From Eumeta japonica (taxonomy: Eukaryota > Arthropoda > Insecta > Lepidoptera > Psychidae): 64,000 nucleotides of DNA. This document shows, piece by piece, positions 36,515 through 49,415 of this stretch. The notes under the pieces were generated by a model. The model had not been told where the DNA came from. It was given only the letters and a program-made list of their open reading frames with translations, and did not search any database. The stretch's first letter is position 1, and every line of letters begins with the position of its first letter. Position numbers and translations under genes: made by a program. The stretch is taken from positions 186,001 to 250,000 of the forward strand of contig BGZK01000212.1 in assembly GCA_005406025.1 (NCBI GenBank). The letters are read 5' to 3'.

Positions 36515-38070
36515 GCGTGATCTGTAAATAAAAAAAATAATTTTCTCTAAAGCAATTTTATTTATATTCATTAAGCTCCTTAACAAGGATTAATCAAAAT
36601 TTATGAATAAAATATCTTTGTTGAATCAAACAAAACTTGTACTTACCTAAAAGACAATTAGTAGTATCTAATCATGTTCCTTCTTTGTAAGAAAAAATAT
36701 TATTTTAATTCAAAAATAAAATTTAATACTATGTTGAAATGTTTGAAATTGTTCTTACGTGGGAACACAATCAATATTTAGTGTTACCTCCATCTGCTAC
36801 CAAAACTGTTTTTTTCCGTCTGGAGATTATCTGACGTGAAGTCAAGGGAAAAGCTTTACAAGAGAAATACGCTAGGTACGGAACCCTTTGCGAAAGCCAA
36901 AGAAATATCAAGGCGTGGCTATTTATGTTCGCGACGGGCGGCGCCAGCATCGGGAACATTTAGCCATCCCGTCATTTAACTATGATTTAGCTGTGCGCAC
37001 GACAAGCGCAAGAGTCATCTCCGTAATTTAGGGCCCTAATTCACTCATTACGTTTGCCACGCAAAGATATGTTCCACGGCACGCTAAATTAGCCTTGCCA
37101 TTGTGACGATGATGATTCAAACTACTCGCACTCTCTTATGTATTAATTATTGCAAAATGTACAAGAAATTTCGATATAAAGTAATAGATACCTCCGCCTG
37201 CACTTTTTCCAACTCCCACATTAGTCTTTAGAAAACTTTCTAATATTTCTTGCATTATAAAACGCATTTCTATTTTAATGCCTAATAACAGATGGATGAC
37301 ATTTAAAGCGAACTTTTTGTCACAGGCTTCGGGAAGGGGAGTCAGCACAACGAAACCAACCGTCACCAAACGCGAGTGACGTCATAACGGTGCAGGGGCG
37401 TCGACGCATCCGCGAAAACCTGTGTATTAATGTAGACTACCTGTGCAAACACGTTCTTACGAAATACGGTGATATACCATTCTAAATGTTCTTTAACCTG
37501 CATTAGTATATTCGCACAGTAAACAGGTGTATTAACGTAATACGTTACTTAGTTTTCAGGTTATATTAATGTGGTAATTTATATACATAAAGATGAAAAG
37601 GATTTTTATTTATCCGAGCGTCAGTTGAGAACTGCTGAACGTTTCGGTATCTGATCATTCGCAGCGGAATCATTTGTAAACGGTTTTTGCTTAAGTTTAT
37701 TTTCTGATTTCCATACACCATTTGCGTTTTTTTACGCCCAATAAACTATATGTGTGAGAACTAATTGTTCATACCTATAAAAATACACAGAATATAATAC
37801 TACAAAAGCACTTAACACACAGATGTACATACGTGTGCCTTTTTTCAATCATCATAGCGCGATGTTAAAACATCACAATAGCTTGTTGTCCACTCACCCA
37901 AACTTTGAATGTGCTCAAGACGTGTTCAAGCAGTTTCCAAGTGTAATTTATACCGATGCGAGCTGTTTTCGCCGCAGTCAAAACACCACACGTTCCAGCT
38001 GGCATCAGAAGAGACATGTATCGACAGCGAAAAAGTGCTGTACCTGTAACGTTGCAGGTATCTGCACCTG
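36515..38070. other. No gene recognised; GC-richer block 36.94-37.10 kb
   Basis: The block around 36940-37110 (GCGACGGGCGGCGCCAGCAT and following bases) is compositionally distinct. Open frames here have no family motif. It may be regulatory. Confidence 0.3.
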
Positions 38071-38074
38071 AAAG

Positions 38075-38124
38075 AAGGGCCTAAGAAGATTGAGCCTTTT
38101 TTGACACAATCTTCTTAGGGCCTT
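38075..38124. repeat. Hairpin, 18-bp arms with one mismatch
   Basis: AAGGGCCTAAGAAGATTG (38075-38092) pairs with CAATCTTCTTAGGGCCTT (38107-38124) at 17 of 18 positions, loop 14 bases. Being followed by T/A-rich DNA it superficially resembles a terminator, but eukaryotic context makes that irrelevant. It belongs to a set of small palindromes in this window. Confidence 0.8.
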
Positions 38125-38129
38125 TAATT

Positions 38130-41100
38130 TAATTTAAGTTGCTATTAATAATTTTATTCCCGATGTGCCATATAATCATCTTGTCTTTTAGTTAATATTG
38201 AATTTAGAACACTTAGGACCGAGAGGTAGAAACCTAGTCTTTTAAATTGAATTTCTAAGAGCCTCTTCCACCATTTCTTTTCAAGTGAAATTTAACCAAA
38301 TGTAACTTTTAAAATAATTTTTTTTCTACGTCCTCTTTTTACTGGTTATTAAAATAAAATACCATGAACCGTCTTGTAAGAAGATTAAAGCAGCCACTCT
38401 AATTTACTAGTTTTTTTTTTTAGAGTGGCAGGAAAATATCTTATCAACACTATGAGATGTGACATGAAGGTTACAATTTAAAAAATTGTGAGCATTGCAT
38501 ACAGCACACCCTGGTGTGCTTGTTTCGAGTTCAATCAATACGTCGACTGAGCGTTATTATTAGCGTTCTATTCTTGTTATACCATTCGTTTAAACTATGG
38601 TTTTATTTAATGCAGGTACATACAATTTGATTTTTTAATACAGTCGCATTATTGACTGTTTGTTTTTGTAAATATGAAAGTTTACAAAAATTTCATTGCA
38701 TTATTACGATATACACGTAAAACGTAACATGGAACTGATCTTAACGATATAACGATTCTCGTCCAAAGATTTTATCACCGATCGGCAAGCCTCTTCCACT
38801 GAAGACTACAGTAAAATGAGAGTTTATTTTATTTTCATATTTTACTTGCACCATTTAAATTTATTCACATAATGACAAATAAAAAACTTATAAACGTATT
38901 GTATATATGTAGGCATTTTCGTTCGTTTTGGATGTACACTTTTCAATAAATTAAGAAAATTATTATCGATCCCCGTAGTAAATACATAATTCACCGCCGC
39001 ACTTCCGCCTTAGGCCGTGTACAATATCGCCCGGAAGAGTAAAAGTCGAAGGAGGAGCCGATTTTTCATGATTTTATTTATTCAAAGACGGCGCGCCCCC
39101 GCCACGACAATCCGACGTCGGCCGGCGCCTTCATAATGCATGAAGGACGACTCGGAACTCGTGGACGGACAGAATTTGTGTTTTCCCACGTGTAGCATTA
39201 AATAAAAAATATGATCTACGGCGTACACGCGTCTCCGTTGGCCGGCTATACCTATTTAATGATATTTGATATGCATTGCCACCGTCACGTAGCGCGCCTG
39301 CGCTGTGCTAGTGTTTTGTTCCGATATGACACAATGAAATTGTTGCCGCAAATACCCTAAGTTAATTGTTTTGATCAATGGTATATTATTATTATGACTT
39401 GGCTAAATAAGGTATTTATGAGCTGAAAATTGAATGTACGATCGATGGATCCCCATCAGGAACGAAGTTCTTTAATACAAATTAAGAAATAAAATCGAAG
39501 AGTTTCGTTTAATATTTTAATAAAAACATTGATTCAAAAGTAAATTAGATGTAAAACAGTGAATTGCAAATCATTTACAAAATACTAAGCAAATTTCAAG
39601 GAGAAAGAGAGAGAAAGTGAGAAATTCGCAAAAGGGTGCATAACGCTATTTCCTTATGTTATCATTTCTACCATTCAACTCTCATCGCAAGCCAGGTTAA
39701 GGAATATCGTTCCAAAAAGAAGTAACTCTCCGATGTTTAATTAAGAAGAAACTTAGAATATCGTATGATAGTATTAATCTAACAACCTTGATCTGATCCA
39801 ACTGTTAAAATCGTTTCTTTATTAGGTTACAAACTTTAATCGTTTAGATTAAGAAGACATATTCCTAACTACGCCTATTTCAGCCATTATTGCCTCTTTT
39901 ATAGGATACTTTCTAATAGTTAACGGTATCGTCTTCAAACATGCTCAATGAAGTGGGTAAGAAAAGACGTACTCCCAGAGACCATTTTCTAGGAATTAAA
40001 AAATAAATTACTTTAATATTTTATTAAGAATTTAAAGAATGTACCAAAAAGACATATATTTGTGAGAATTCTTACAATTACAGTGCCAAGCCTACAAAAC
40101 CGACTTAATTTATATAAATACTATGATAAAGTTATATAACACAATTTACATAGGTATTATATTATATAACATAGGCAGAACTCGAAAAGATTATCGCAAG
40201 ATTAAAATGGGAATAAATTACAAAGTGAATTACTTTTTCACAAACGGCACTTTCACTTACATAACATAAGTTGTTTTATTAAGAGCCTGTTTTCAAAAAA
40301 GTTCTTGATGTAACAAACCAAGTAACCGTGGTTAGCTGTAAGCGTTTTATATATGTTCATAATTTTCAATCCGTTCATAATTTTAATATATAAATTATGT
40401 TACCTTCTGTAGGAAAAATAGGACGACTTAACCAGTTGAGTAGTTTTTTCATACATTATTTTTAAATAAAAAGACTAACTAAATTTTAAAAAAATTTAAA
40501 CAGTTTTATTTTCTATTATGAAAATTATATTAATTGCATTAATTGCTAAATTTATTTTATTATATATACAAATAAAAATGCTGAAAATTTAATATATGCC
40601 CAATGATTATGCTTTATCTGAATATATTAACGAAAAAAAACCCACAAGATTGAACAGCTCGGCTATCAGGGTTTTAATGTCATTTCTACGTATTGGTTCT
40701 CTTGATAATGAAATATTTTGTGTCTTCGAGCAAAAAAAGAGCAATCCTTGAGTTTCTTAGCCATTCAAAGTAAATCAGCATTTGGAATGGGTGATAATGT
40801 TAATGTCGAAAAGAATTCATTAATGAAGTAGATCGTATAATTTCAAATGTAATGCTATTACCTACGTAATAAAGACATTTCTGATTTGGTTTGATTCGTT
40901 TCTCAAGTATTACCTAGTTGACCCCACGCCAACTCACACTCAAAGCGAGTGACTTATATAGTATCCGCTACAGAGGTCGACAAATTTTTCATTCTATATC
41001 TATTCGAATTTGCGATGTCCTATAATTACAAGCATCTACACGGAGACAAGAAGGTAATCGAGATAGATATTCACCCATCAAACTATATTTGGGTTCTACA

Positions 41101-44100
41101 ATCGTGTCCAAATCGAATTCCATTATATAGTCCAGGGCGGTGTAACCGCAGCGACCGGCGAAGGCGGACGAGCCGTTCATTTGCGCCGGCGCCGCTACAG
41201 GAGGCAGCGCGGCGGCCGCTGGGTGTTTTGAATCTATTTCCGGCTATTGCCGGAAACGGAAATAGAACTGTGCGGCGCCGGACGCAGCTCGCCCCGCCGC
41301 GACGTATTGTAGTCAAGTTATCCGGAACGACCTCTCGGAGCCGTCTCGTGATAATGCCAGATTTATGTTAGTTGCCCTATCAGCGCAAACTTAATTATTC
41401 GTGCGAGTCCGATGGGATTATTGAGTATCTTTAGATATTGTTCTGTGTTTATATATCGCTAGAGGCAATCCGCCCGTTTCGTTGCAGCGTTATCGTTTGT
41501 GATAATAAAGAAAAACGTGTGGCACTCGGGGACTGCCGCGGTAAAGCTATTGCATAGCATTTTGTATCAACTTATGAAATTATGATTATTTATTTATTTA
41601 TGCAGTATTTTTCTTCTTTGATATTAATTAAACTTTTTCATCACTTTCTTCATTAATAAATACACTTTGTTTATTCATATTTAAAACACTTTATACACAA
41701 ATTTTACGCGTATAGCTATTCACCAGCAACTGCTATTCACTGTTGTACATAGGTACGCCTATGTATACATATATACTTACATGTATACTTACGGGGCACA
41801 TGCGGTGAGTGTGGCATTATAAAGATATGATAGATACCTATACACCTATATACTTTCTCACAAACAACTGCTTACGTATTCGTCCGATTTCGGAGCAGCT
41901 CGTCTCGATCCGTGCGAGTTTTGAACAGTCGTACCATATACATACACGTTAAGCGAACGCTCGGCCGAGCTACATGATAAGCGGAGTGGGGGGTGTTAGG
42001 TTTTATTTTTGTTACGGAATTTCTTGATTCGGTCGCCGCGCTCAAAGCCCGCTATAAAAGCTATGCAATAATTTAAAAATAGTGAAGGTTGCACTAAATT
42101 AAAATAATAAATAGATTAAAACGATTTAAAAACGGTTCCACATCAAATTATCAAAGTCCCATATCGATGCGATCAATAGTTTTTAAGCGAAGCTCAGACT
42201 AAGAGAAAAGACTAACGGACATAGTTGTCTGAATACATTTTTAATTTCCAAGAGAAATTTAAAAAACATATTAAGTTTATTGTTGCTTCGGGAGGAGTGG
42301 CTTTAACCAGGCCATCCACGACAACACACTGTTAAAGCAATGAAATCCGCTGTGTCAATGAACAGATATATTCACCACCGCGAACTCAAGTTCATACATT
42401 GGATAATTCCACTTGGCTCGCTTTAGGATACTACGCCACAGTAGTGGCCTGAACAACGCAACTCTCGACCAACTGAAACTCTTTGCTCCGCCTGTTTACG
42501 GCGTATCGCTTCGCTGATAGGTTAGCAGTCCTCTGAGGCAATTTTCCATAAGTTTTTTCTGCTTAAAAGCAGTAAATAAATACTTCTCGGTACCCTGAAA
42601 CATTGATTTACAATATTTTAAATTCACGCCCATAAGCAGATAACAGCATTAGATCAAGAAACATGCGGCGCAATATTCAGGCATAGATGTCATAATTAAT
42701 GTATGAAAAAAATATAGATATATAAAATATAAAATACTTTCTATCTATTTTTTTTTCTTATTATACATCCTTTTAGATGATAGATAAAAAAAAATCGTTT
42801 TAAATTTCATGGGAGTATCTTATTTTCAATATTTTTTTCCTTTTTTTTATTCTTTTAAAACAACAATGGTGTGAGTACATTAGGAAGGCTTATCAAATCA
42901 TATATAAATCGAGAATGGACTAAAACAACGGGAGATTTACGAATTAAGGAAAACGAAAGAAACAAGTTTATATTTTTCACTCTAGTTTACTGGATATAGA
43001 ATCGTTAAGCGATGTTTAGTTTTATTAGATTTATTCGTTTCTTGATATAGCTATTTCTCTAATATCTCTTTTCTAGTATTAATATTCAATGGTAATGCCA
43101 TAATGACAACGATTTAAACATGACGGTGCAATCAATGTGTGCGAATCCCTTAAGTGGTTAATCGTAGATATTTTGTGTTAGATCCCTTCTAAAAGCTTTT
43201 AAGTCATAAAAGCACCAACACTCTAAATAGATTATGGACCCTCTATCGTAGAAACCTCTCTTCTTGGAACGACGTACAGCCAACTTTGTATATGTAAATT
43301 TGATGATTTTTTTTATAATTTTTCCAAACGTTAAATGCAAAATAATGGATATACTTCGACGCCCGACATAATAAACGGGCACTCCTTTAACGCAACGGGC
43401 CTCAATAATTCGCCGGGATTTTTAATTATAAAAGGTGAAGCCGTTAAACAAAGTTAACAAGCGTCATGAATAATATCACCGGCTGTTTATTGCAGGAATT
43501 TATCGTCAAACTTTCCGCCTCCGAACTCTTAACTGAAAGCATAAACATGGGATTATAGCAGAAATAAAATGATTTATATCGGTGCCCTCTTCGCGTTACG
43601 AAATTTTATCCCCGCCCGGAGCGGCGCGGGGGGCGGGCGCCAGCTAGGCCGGTTTTACAGGTTCGGACGAATTAAAAAAAAAGGTAACTTCGGCTGCTCG
43701 ATCTGCATGCTAGGATTGTTTCTCTCCGAGGCGGAGAATATTAAGGTGAATTTTTGTGTATTAATAATGAAAGCAAGCAAAAGCGTTAAGCAGGTGCCGT
43801 GCAAAGCGAAAACATTTTTCAAAAACCCGCACCCTGTTTTGTCCGTACACATTTTTTGCATCAGGCGAAAAAGCAACAGAAAACGTAAAGGAGAGTAGCA
43901 AAATTATAGAAAGCTCTTCGATTATTTTTAAGTCTGTTATCGTGATTCTCATAGCGTTTGTGGCCTTTTGTATCAGTAAATTGACCGCTTGAAAGTTTAA
44001 GAATGTTTGTTTGTGACAATCGCCTTTAATGACGTTAAAATAGTTTTGAAATACGATCCATTAAAAACGATTTAAAGTCATGTACCAAACGATGCAATGT

Positions 44101-45290
44101 TTTATTTATTTTCGAGACTGTTAAGCTTGAAACTTAAAATTATTTAATTCTTATGGTATGTATTATTTATATCAGATTTTCTATGATAATATTTATAATT
44201 TCAGAAATTTTACTCGTAAACTTCAATAGAAATATAAGTCAATGAGATGTTATTAATATCTTTTTTGGATCTTTAATGTATATTATTTTCAACAATACTC
44301 TGTATGTCACATAAAATATAAAGGCCTTATTTCAAAATTATAAAAAAGCAACTTATTAAAAGGAAAAAAAAAAGCTGAAAACGACGAATAAGCGGGCAAT
44401 GTAAGTATGACCCGTAGACGACCAAAATTGCATTATATAACTTCTTCAACTTACATATTCTTCTTCCTCAAATTTTCTATGAAAATCTATCCTACGGGTC
44501 CAGCTAAGAGATGGAAGTCTTCATGCCGCACGCGACCGGCGAAGGTCACCCGAAATCCCAGTAAGACCGAAGTAGCAGCCGAGACGGCAATCGTACATCA
44601 CGGGCCGTTCGGCGGGCCCTCGCCGCTCCGGTTGGGAACTAAGTTTTTCCCGGCGAGCCTGCGGAACAAAATAGAGCGTGTAAACGTCGGCGCGCGGTGC
44701 TTGATGGCTTTACGAGCCGGTCGGCCCGGCCGCGCGAAGATTTCCCCGAGGTGAGGCATACGTTATGAGCGCTCTAATGTACCTGCGTACGCGGCGGGCG
44801 GGGCCGGTGCGCGAACGAGCTTACTGCCAAGGCTTTGCCGAGCTTCCGTTTCCGCATCTATGTTAAATATACGAAAAATAAGGCGACGGGAGTGCGCGGT
44901 TAATGCGTATTTTTGTTTTGAGGCCGCGTAATATCTCGTATCATAACTTGAATCCGACCTATGATTGTATTTCTCTCCTTGTATGCAAGTAAACAATTCG
45001 ATTATATACTTTATTTTTAGTTGTAGAAGCATATTTTACCGATTTTAAGGTAGTTTCTGTGGTTCTATGGTAAGTGTTTGGAAACCCTCAATAATTATCA
45101 TTATTGTTGTGGTACTACGTTTTTATCATGCCATTCCTGGCTATGTACCCTGCTCCATAGTAGCCCAGTGCGGGTTGAAAATCACTGAGAATGCCCAAAA
45201 AAACCGTAAAAGCCCTGTAAGCTTAAGGTTTTATCAAAAAATAGATAAACTCCGAATTTACAATGTAATGATATATGAAACAATATATAA
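38130..45290. other. No gene recognised; series of GC-rich islets
   Basis: AT-rich background interrupted by islets at about 38990-39310, 41140-41370, 43380-43700 and 44500-44860. Several are CG-dinucleotide-rich (for example GGAGCGGCGCGGGGGGCGGG near 43618) and show overlapping open frames on both strands (41 kb, 43.6 kb, 44.5 kb), as expected from lack of A/T-rich stops. None has a protein-family signature. Spacing and composition fit conserved regulatory islands or unrecognised first exons. A weaker hairpin with about 10-bp arms (GCCACTCTAA / TTAGAGTGGC) lies near 38393-38444. Confidence 0.35.
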
Positions 45291-45564
45291 CAATATATGA
45301 AATACTATACATACTCCAAATATATTTTTATACCGATCTACTTTTTAAATAAGGTTTTCTAAAATTGTTCAGTTTATAGATACTACTCTGAAATATCATA
45401 TATATTATTTCTCTAAGCTATTTTTTTGTGGAAACGCCATAACTTCTTTATTTCTGCATCAAAATTAATGATTTTTACGTCATTTTAAAGCTTATGCTCC
45501 TGGCTTCTGACGAAAAATAGTCACTTTGTTTAAATTAATGTTTTACTTAACAAAAAAAATAATT

Positions 45565-45885
45565 AAACATTAAACATTGAAAAGCGCCATCTGTAATTAC
45601 ACTTTTTAACTAACTATAACTACTTCCTACCGATTGGTAGCAGGTGGTGCCATGTGTTATTTTTTAACTAACTTATATTACTTAGATTTTCGTACGGGTC
45701 AGTTAATTAAACATTAAATAATTAGAAAATATTTAAGCATTAAATAATTAGAAAATATTTAAGCATTAAATAATTAGAAAATATTTAAGCATTAAATAAT
45801 TAGAAAATATTTAAGCATTAAATATTTCAAATTAAACACTAAAAAGGCGGCATCTGTTATTACAGTTTTTAACTAACTTGGTGAT
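45565..45885 (+). mobile_element. Decayed Helitron-end repeats
   Basis: The phrase GCGCCATCTGTAATTACA..TTTTTAACTAACT (45583-45612) recurs as GGCGGCATCTGTTATTACAG (45846-45865) plus TTTTTAACTAACTT, and in shorter form at 45645-45673 (GGTGGTGCCATGTGTTATTT). In between, TTTTCGTACGGGTCAGTTAA (45687-45706) differs by few bases from the bona fide Helitron end TTTTCGCACGGGTCAGCTAG at 47885-47904, and I read it as a mutated 3' terminus of the same family. Confidence 0.5.
45712..45835. repeat. 26-bp tandem repeat, about 4 copies
   Basis: The unit ATTAGAAAATATTTAAGCAT + TAAATA starts at 45721, 45747, 45773 and 45799, with a diverged fifth start. It lies directly after the mutated Helitron terminus. 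Confidence 0.95.
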
Positions 45886-46312
45886 GGTTTTTTACTAACA
45901 CAGTAAGTAATCTATTGTTTCGGCCCAAGGACTTGGATCCAGGCTATGATCTCTTAATAAAAAAAAATATTACTATTGCATTGGTTGTCATTTCAGCTGT
46001 TTGTATCTATGACGCAAATTCACGAATAATAATTCATAATCAACTATTTAATTACATTAAATCAAGTAAGGACAATCATAATTATTTATAAATTTTTGAT
46101 ATCCTCGATTTTATCATCCGCAAATGTTCTATTCGTAATTTCTATCTTCTTTATTTCAAGATATCGTGATATTTGATATAATTTGTTAACTGGAGTATAT
46201 TAAAGCACATTGAAGTACCTAAATCATGTAAGTACACCTGTTTTCATCAACCGTAATAACATTTTTTATTTTGGGTTACAATAAACATTATTATTTATTT
46301 TAGTTTAGTATC

Positions 46313-47740
46313 ATGCTGAGGGGTACAACCGGCAGACCAAGAAGACGACCTCGAACCAGGGGGGCCGACTGGAACATTGGAACCTGTCACAGACCGTAGA
46401 AGGAGAAATTCAGCTGAACAAAGACAACTTCGAGTTGAGAAAAAAAAAAAGATATGCGCAATCGTAGGCAAGATAAATTCAATGCTCAACGACAACAGTT
46501 ATTGCAAGATAACAATTTTGTACCATTCTCTTATCTAATTAATCTCCATCAACATATTAGTGCAAGACGACAGTTGTGTAAACTTCCAAATACATATTGT
46601 TCTGCCCGTCTTTTTCTTAAAGATAATGAGGTGCAAACACAGTATTGGTAATATGGACACCATTGCAGTGCAAAGTTGTTCGCAGAGGAATTTAGTAACA
46701 ATTCAGCTAACATGTGTTGCCACAAAGGAAAGGTTAAATTAGAGCCCATTAAAATTTGTGCAGAGATTCAAAATTTTATAGAGCGAAATTATTTTTATAC
46801 TGAAAATTATCTAGATAATATTCGACAATTTAACAATGCTCTGGCATTTGCTTCAGTTGGAGTAAATGTAGTTAACATTCCTGGTAGAGGTCCATATTGT
46901 TTTAAATTACATGGGAAAGTTTACCGTATGGCAGGAAGTTTGCAACCTCCTCCAGGAGTTGCACCAAAATATGCTGGACTTTTCATTATAGATTTTGATT
47001 CTGCATTGCAATATCGTATAGAGAATGAAGCTAATAAAAATTGTTGCAAAGAAATAATGATAACATTACAAAGAATGCTTGATACACATAATCCTTATGC
47101 ACAGTTGTTTAAACATGTAAAAGACATAGATGAAGTGACACATGATTTACAACTACAATTCACCACAAGCAATGCATTTCACCCTGGAAGAATAAATGCG
47201 CCTACAGTCAGTGAGGTGTCTGCTGTTTTTGTCACTAACGATGGAACACCGCCGAGCAATATCGATTTTGTCATGTATTCGAAAAGAACTGGTGTGCTAA
47301 GTAAAATATCTTACTTGAATCCTCATTCTGATCCAATGTATTATCCATTGCTTTTTCCATGTGGTGATTCTAGATGGACTGTAGGTATGACACATGTTCA
47401 AATTCATACTACAGCGTTGAGAACAGCCGTAACTCAATTACAATACTACTGCTATAGTTTAGTCGTTAGAGATGGTTGCAATATACTTCATGCTTCTGGT
47501 AAATTATTTCAACAATATATTGTTGACAGTTATGTTCCAGATTAGCATTCATTATGTCAAAATAGAAGGTTCCAGATTAGCATTCATTCGATCACATCAA
47601 AGAGATTTTAGAGCTGATAGTTATAAAGGTCTGACTGACTTTCTTAACACCAATGCTGAACACAGAGGGGCAGTTGGAGGGATTCCTGTTATTCTTCCTT
47701 CCTTAGGAAAGCCTGATTTATTTCTGACAAAGACTTATAC
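46313..47740 (+). pseudogene. Helitron protein, N-terminal (Helitron-like N) part, truncated
   Basis: The N-terminal region of a Rep/helicase Helitron protein. The longest open part (46676-47545, 289 codons) includes CCHKGKVKLEPIKICAEI, FNNALAFASVGVNVV, GPYCFKLHGKVYRMAGSLQP, FHPGRINAPTVSEVSAVFV and LLFPCGDSRW, in the order seen in insect Helitrons. Upstream, other frames supply a basic RRRNSAEQRQLRVEKKK-like start (from about 46400) and SIGNMDT (~46650), so frameshifts lie near 46650-46680. After a frameshift at about 47545 the reading continues as VKIEGSRLAFIRSHQRDFRA and GKPDLFLT (47715-47738), then breaks off. The HUH nuclease core and the helicase are absent, so an internal deletion joins this to the 3' end. 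Upstream 26-bp repeats may belong to the element, and its 5' end is not located. Confidence 0.9.
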
Positions 47741-47904
47741 GCTCAAAAAATTACTCATGATTACATTATTACCGCTAATGTTGTGTACAAAGAAATTTTG
47801 TAAAATATTAAAAAAAAAAAAAGATATTTTATTTATTATCACCTGCTTTTTCGGCGGTCATTATTATTATTATGAAGTGCGAAATTTTCGCACGGGTCAG
47901 CTAG
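47741..47904 (+). mobile_element. Helitron 3' terminus: hairpin plus CTAG
   Basis: A perfect 8-bp hairpin GTGCGAAA-T-TTTCGCAC (47877-47893) is followed after seven bases by CTAG (47901-47904) and then T. This is the canonical Helitron 3' structure (short GC-rich stem, then CTRR at the insertion point before T). It lies just downstream of the truncated Helitron coding sequence and most likely ends that element. Confidence 0.85.
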
Positions 47905-48825
47905 TTGTATATAAATAGAATGTCATTAAAAACTAAATACATTACCTTTAAATTTAGGTGTCATTTTAAACGAGCGAAATTTTTATTTTCATATCCAACT
48001 AATATAAAATGTGACTACTTGATAATTGTTTTATATTATTTCTATGTATTTTTCTACTTTTGAGGTTTTGTAGCCTAAGGCAAAATAGCTTCTACGGTTA
48101 CATCGTGTCCATGTATTCTAAATTACAATGTTATAAATCCACCATCAATATATCTATCATACTTAATTACATCAAACTTCTATGTACCTTAAAAAACAAA
48201 CTGTACCCTGCGGTGAATATTAGTAATGTACATAACATTAAAAAAGATGTAAAAAAGATTACCAATGCCGCCCTCTTCTGAACGAAGACGGACATCAGCA
48301 ATTTCCTTTCCTTAAAGAATTAACTTTCAGCCATCATACAGAATCTATCAGTCGAGCTCGTACGCGATCTTCCCCGCAGGCGTTCGAAGGAATCGCGTGC
48401 GCAGGCAGGACGAGATCGACAACTCGAGCGGTACGGAGGGCACAAAGCTGGCGCAGTTAATCATGCGGGCCGCGGGCCCGGCTCGCGTGGCGCACCTTGC
48501 GATTTTTTTCAGCAGAACGCACTCCGCTCGTGTCTCTGACGTGGAATAATGGAGCAGCCGCCACGCGAATGGAAATCCGGATTATGATAAATCACAAACT
48601 TTTGAAATCTGCCTCCCGTTACCACTGATTTATACGGGGAATGTACAGGCGGCGTTTTTTTTTCCTTCGTCTACATTTACATATACACATCTATATGGCA
48701 AAGAATGAGAGCGAATCGTTATTGACAGTAAATGAAATCGAAATCCCTTTTAAGTTATTGTCGTCTTATGATACTAACCAATTGAATTTATTTAATCTAA
48801 ATGTAATTCTAAATACATAAATAAA
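47905..48825. other. No gene recognised; GC-rich islet 48.35-48.60 kb
   Basis: Between the two Helitrons there is AT-rich DNA and a GC-rich islet (GCGGGCCGCGGGCCCGGCTC near 48466) similar in character to those at 39-45 kb. It is not Helitron-like, so it is probably original host sequence between insertions. Confidence 0.35.
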
Positions 48826-49019
48826 ATGCTAATGTTCGTTTGTAAAGACAGGGTTTTCTCTATCATCACCAATTCAATCACCTTCCTGTTGGAGTGGCAA
48901 ACACCCCTTGGTCTCACGGTGAGAGTAAGGGAGCTTGGTCGCGGTGGGTGGAAGTGGGTGGTTGTGGAATTTGTGGGTGGCGAAAATGTGGAAAAATATA
49001 TATCTGTCCTTTCCTAACT

Positions 49020-49415
49020 TATGAGAACTTCTGGAAATTATCTAGAAACTCCAAAATATGTGTAACTGATAAAATCAATATATAATGTTCCAGAAAGTTC
49101 TAAGAATTTCTAGAATGATTTAGAAAGTTCCAAAATGAGTGCAACTGTTACAGTCGATCTGGAATGCTCCGAAAAGTTCTAAAAATTTCTGGAATAATCT
49201 AAAAAGTTCCACAATGTGTGCAACTGTTAAAATAAATCAGGAATGTTCTAGAAAACTCTAACAATTTCTGGAATGATCTAGAAAGTTCCAAAATTTCTGC
49301 AACTGTTACAATCGAACTGGAATGTTTTAGAAGGTTCTAAAAATTTCTGAAGTCTCTAGAAGTTCCAAAATGAGTGTAACTGCTTAAATCGATGTGGAAT
49401 GCTCTAAAAAGTTCA
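49020..49415 (+). promoter_or_regulatory. 79-bp tandem array of heat-shock-element-like motifs
   Basis: Five repeat units start at about 49083, 49162, 49241, 49320 and 49397 (periods 79, 79, 79, 77). Each begins with alternating GAA/TTC at 5-base spacing, the HSF-binding pattern nGAAnnTTCnnGAA: 49088-49100 (TTC..GAA..TTC, perfect), 49162-49179 (two changes in four), 49241-49253 (GAATGTTCTAGAA, perfect), 49320-49337 (one change in four) and 49397-49414. The unit interior carries a second block; the best, at 49266-49288, has five modules of which only one (ATC) is off. Units end with AAAATGAGTGCAACTGTTA-like text. The array lies about 0.6 kb upstream of the Helitron coding region. Heat inducibility is inferred from the motif only. 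Confidence 0.75.

Noticed and set aside
38075..38124. Rho-independent terminator
   Set aside because: The window is eukaryotic, with no operons or polymerase III gene nearby. The stem is better read as a palindromic scar.
40949..41371. 140-codon ORF and its antisense partners in the 41-kb islet
   Set aside because: GC-rich sequence opens several frames on both strands at once. The arginine/proline-rich translation matches nothing I know.
43569..44754. Overlapping ORFs in the 43.6 and 44.5 kb islets
   Set aside because: Same composition effect. No start context, domain or conserved motif distinguishes one frame.
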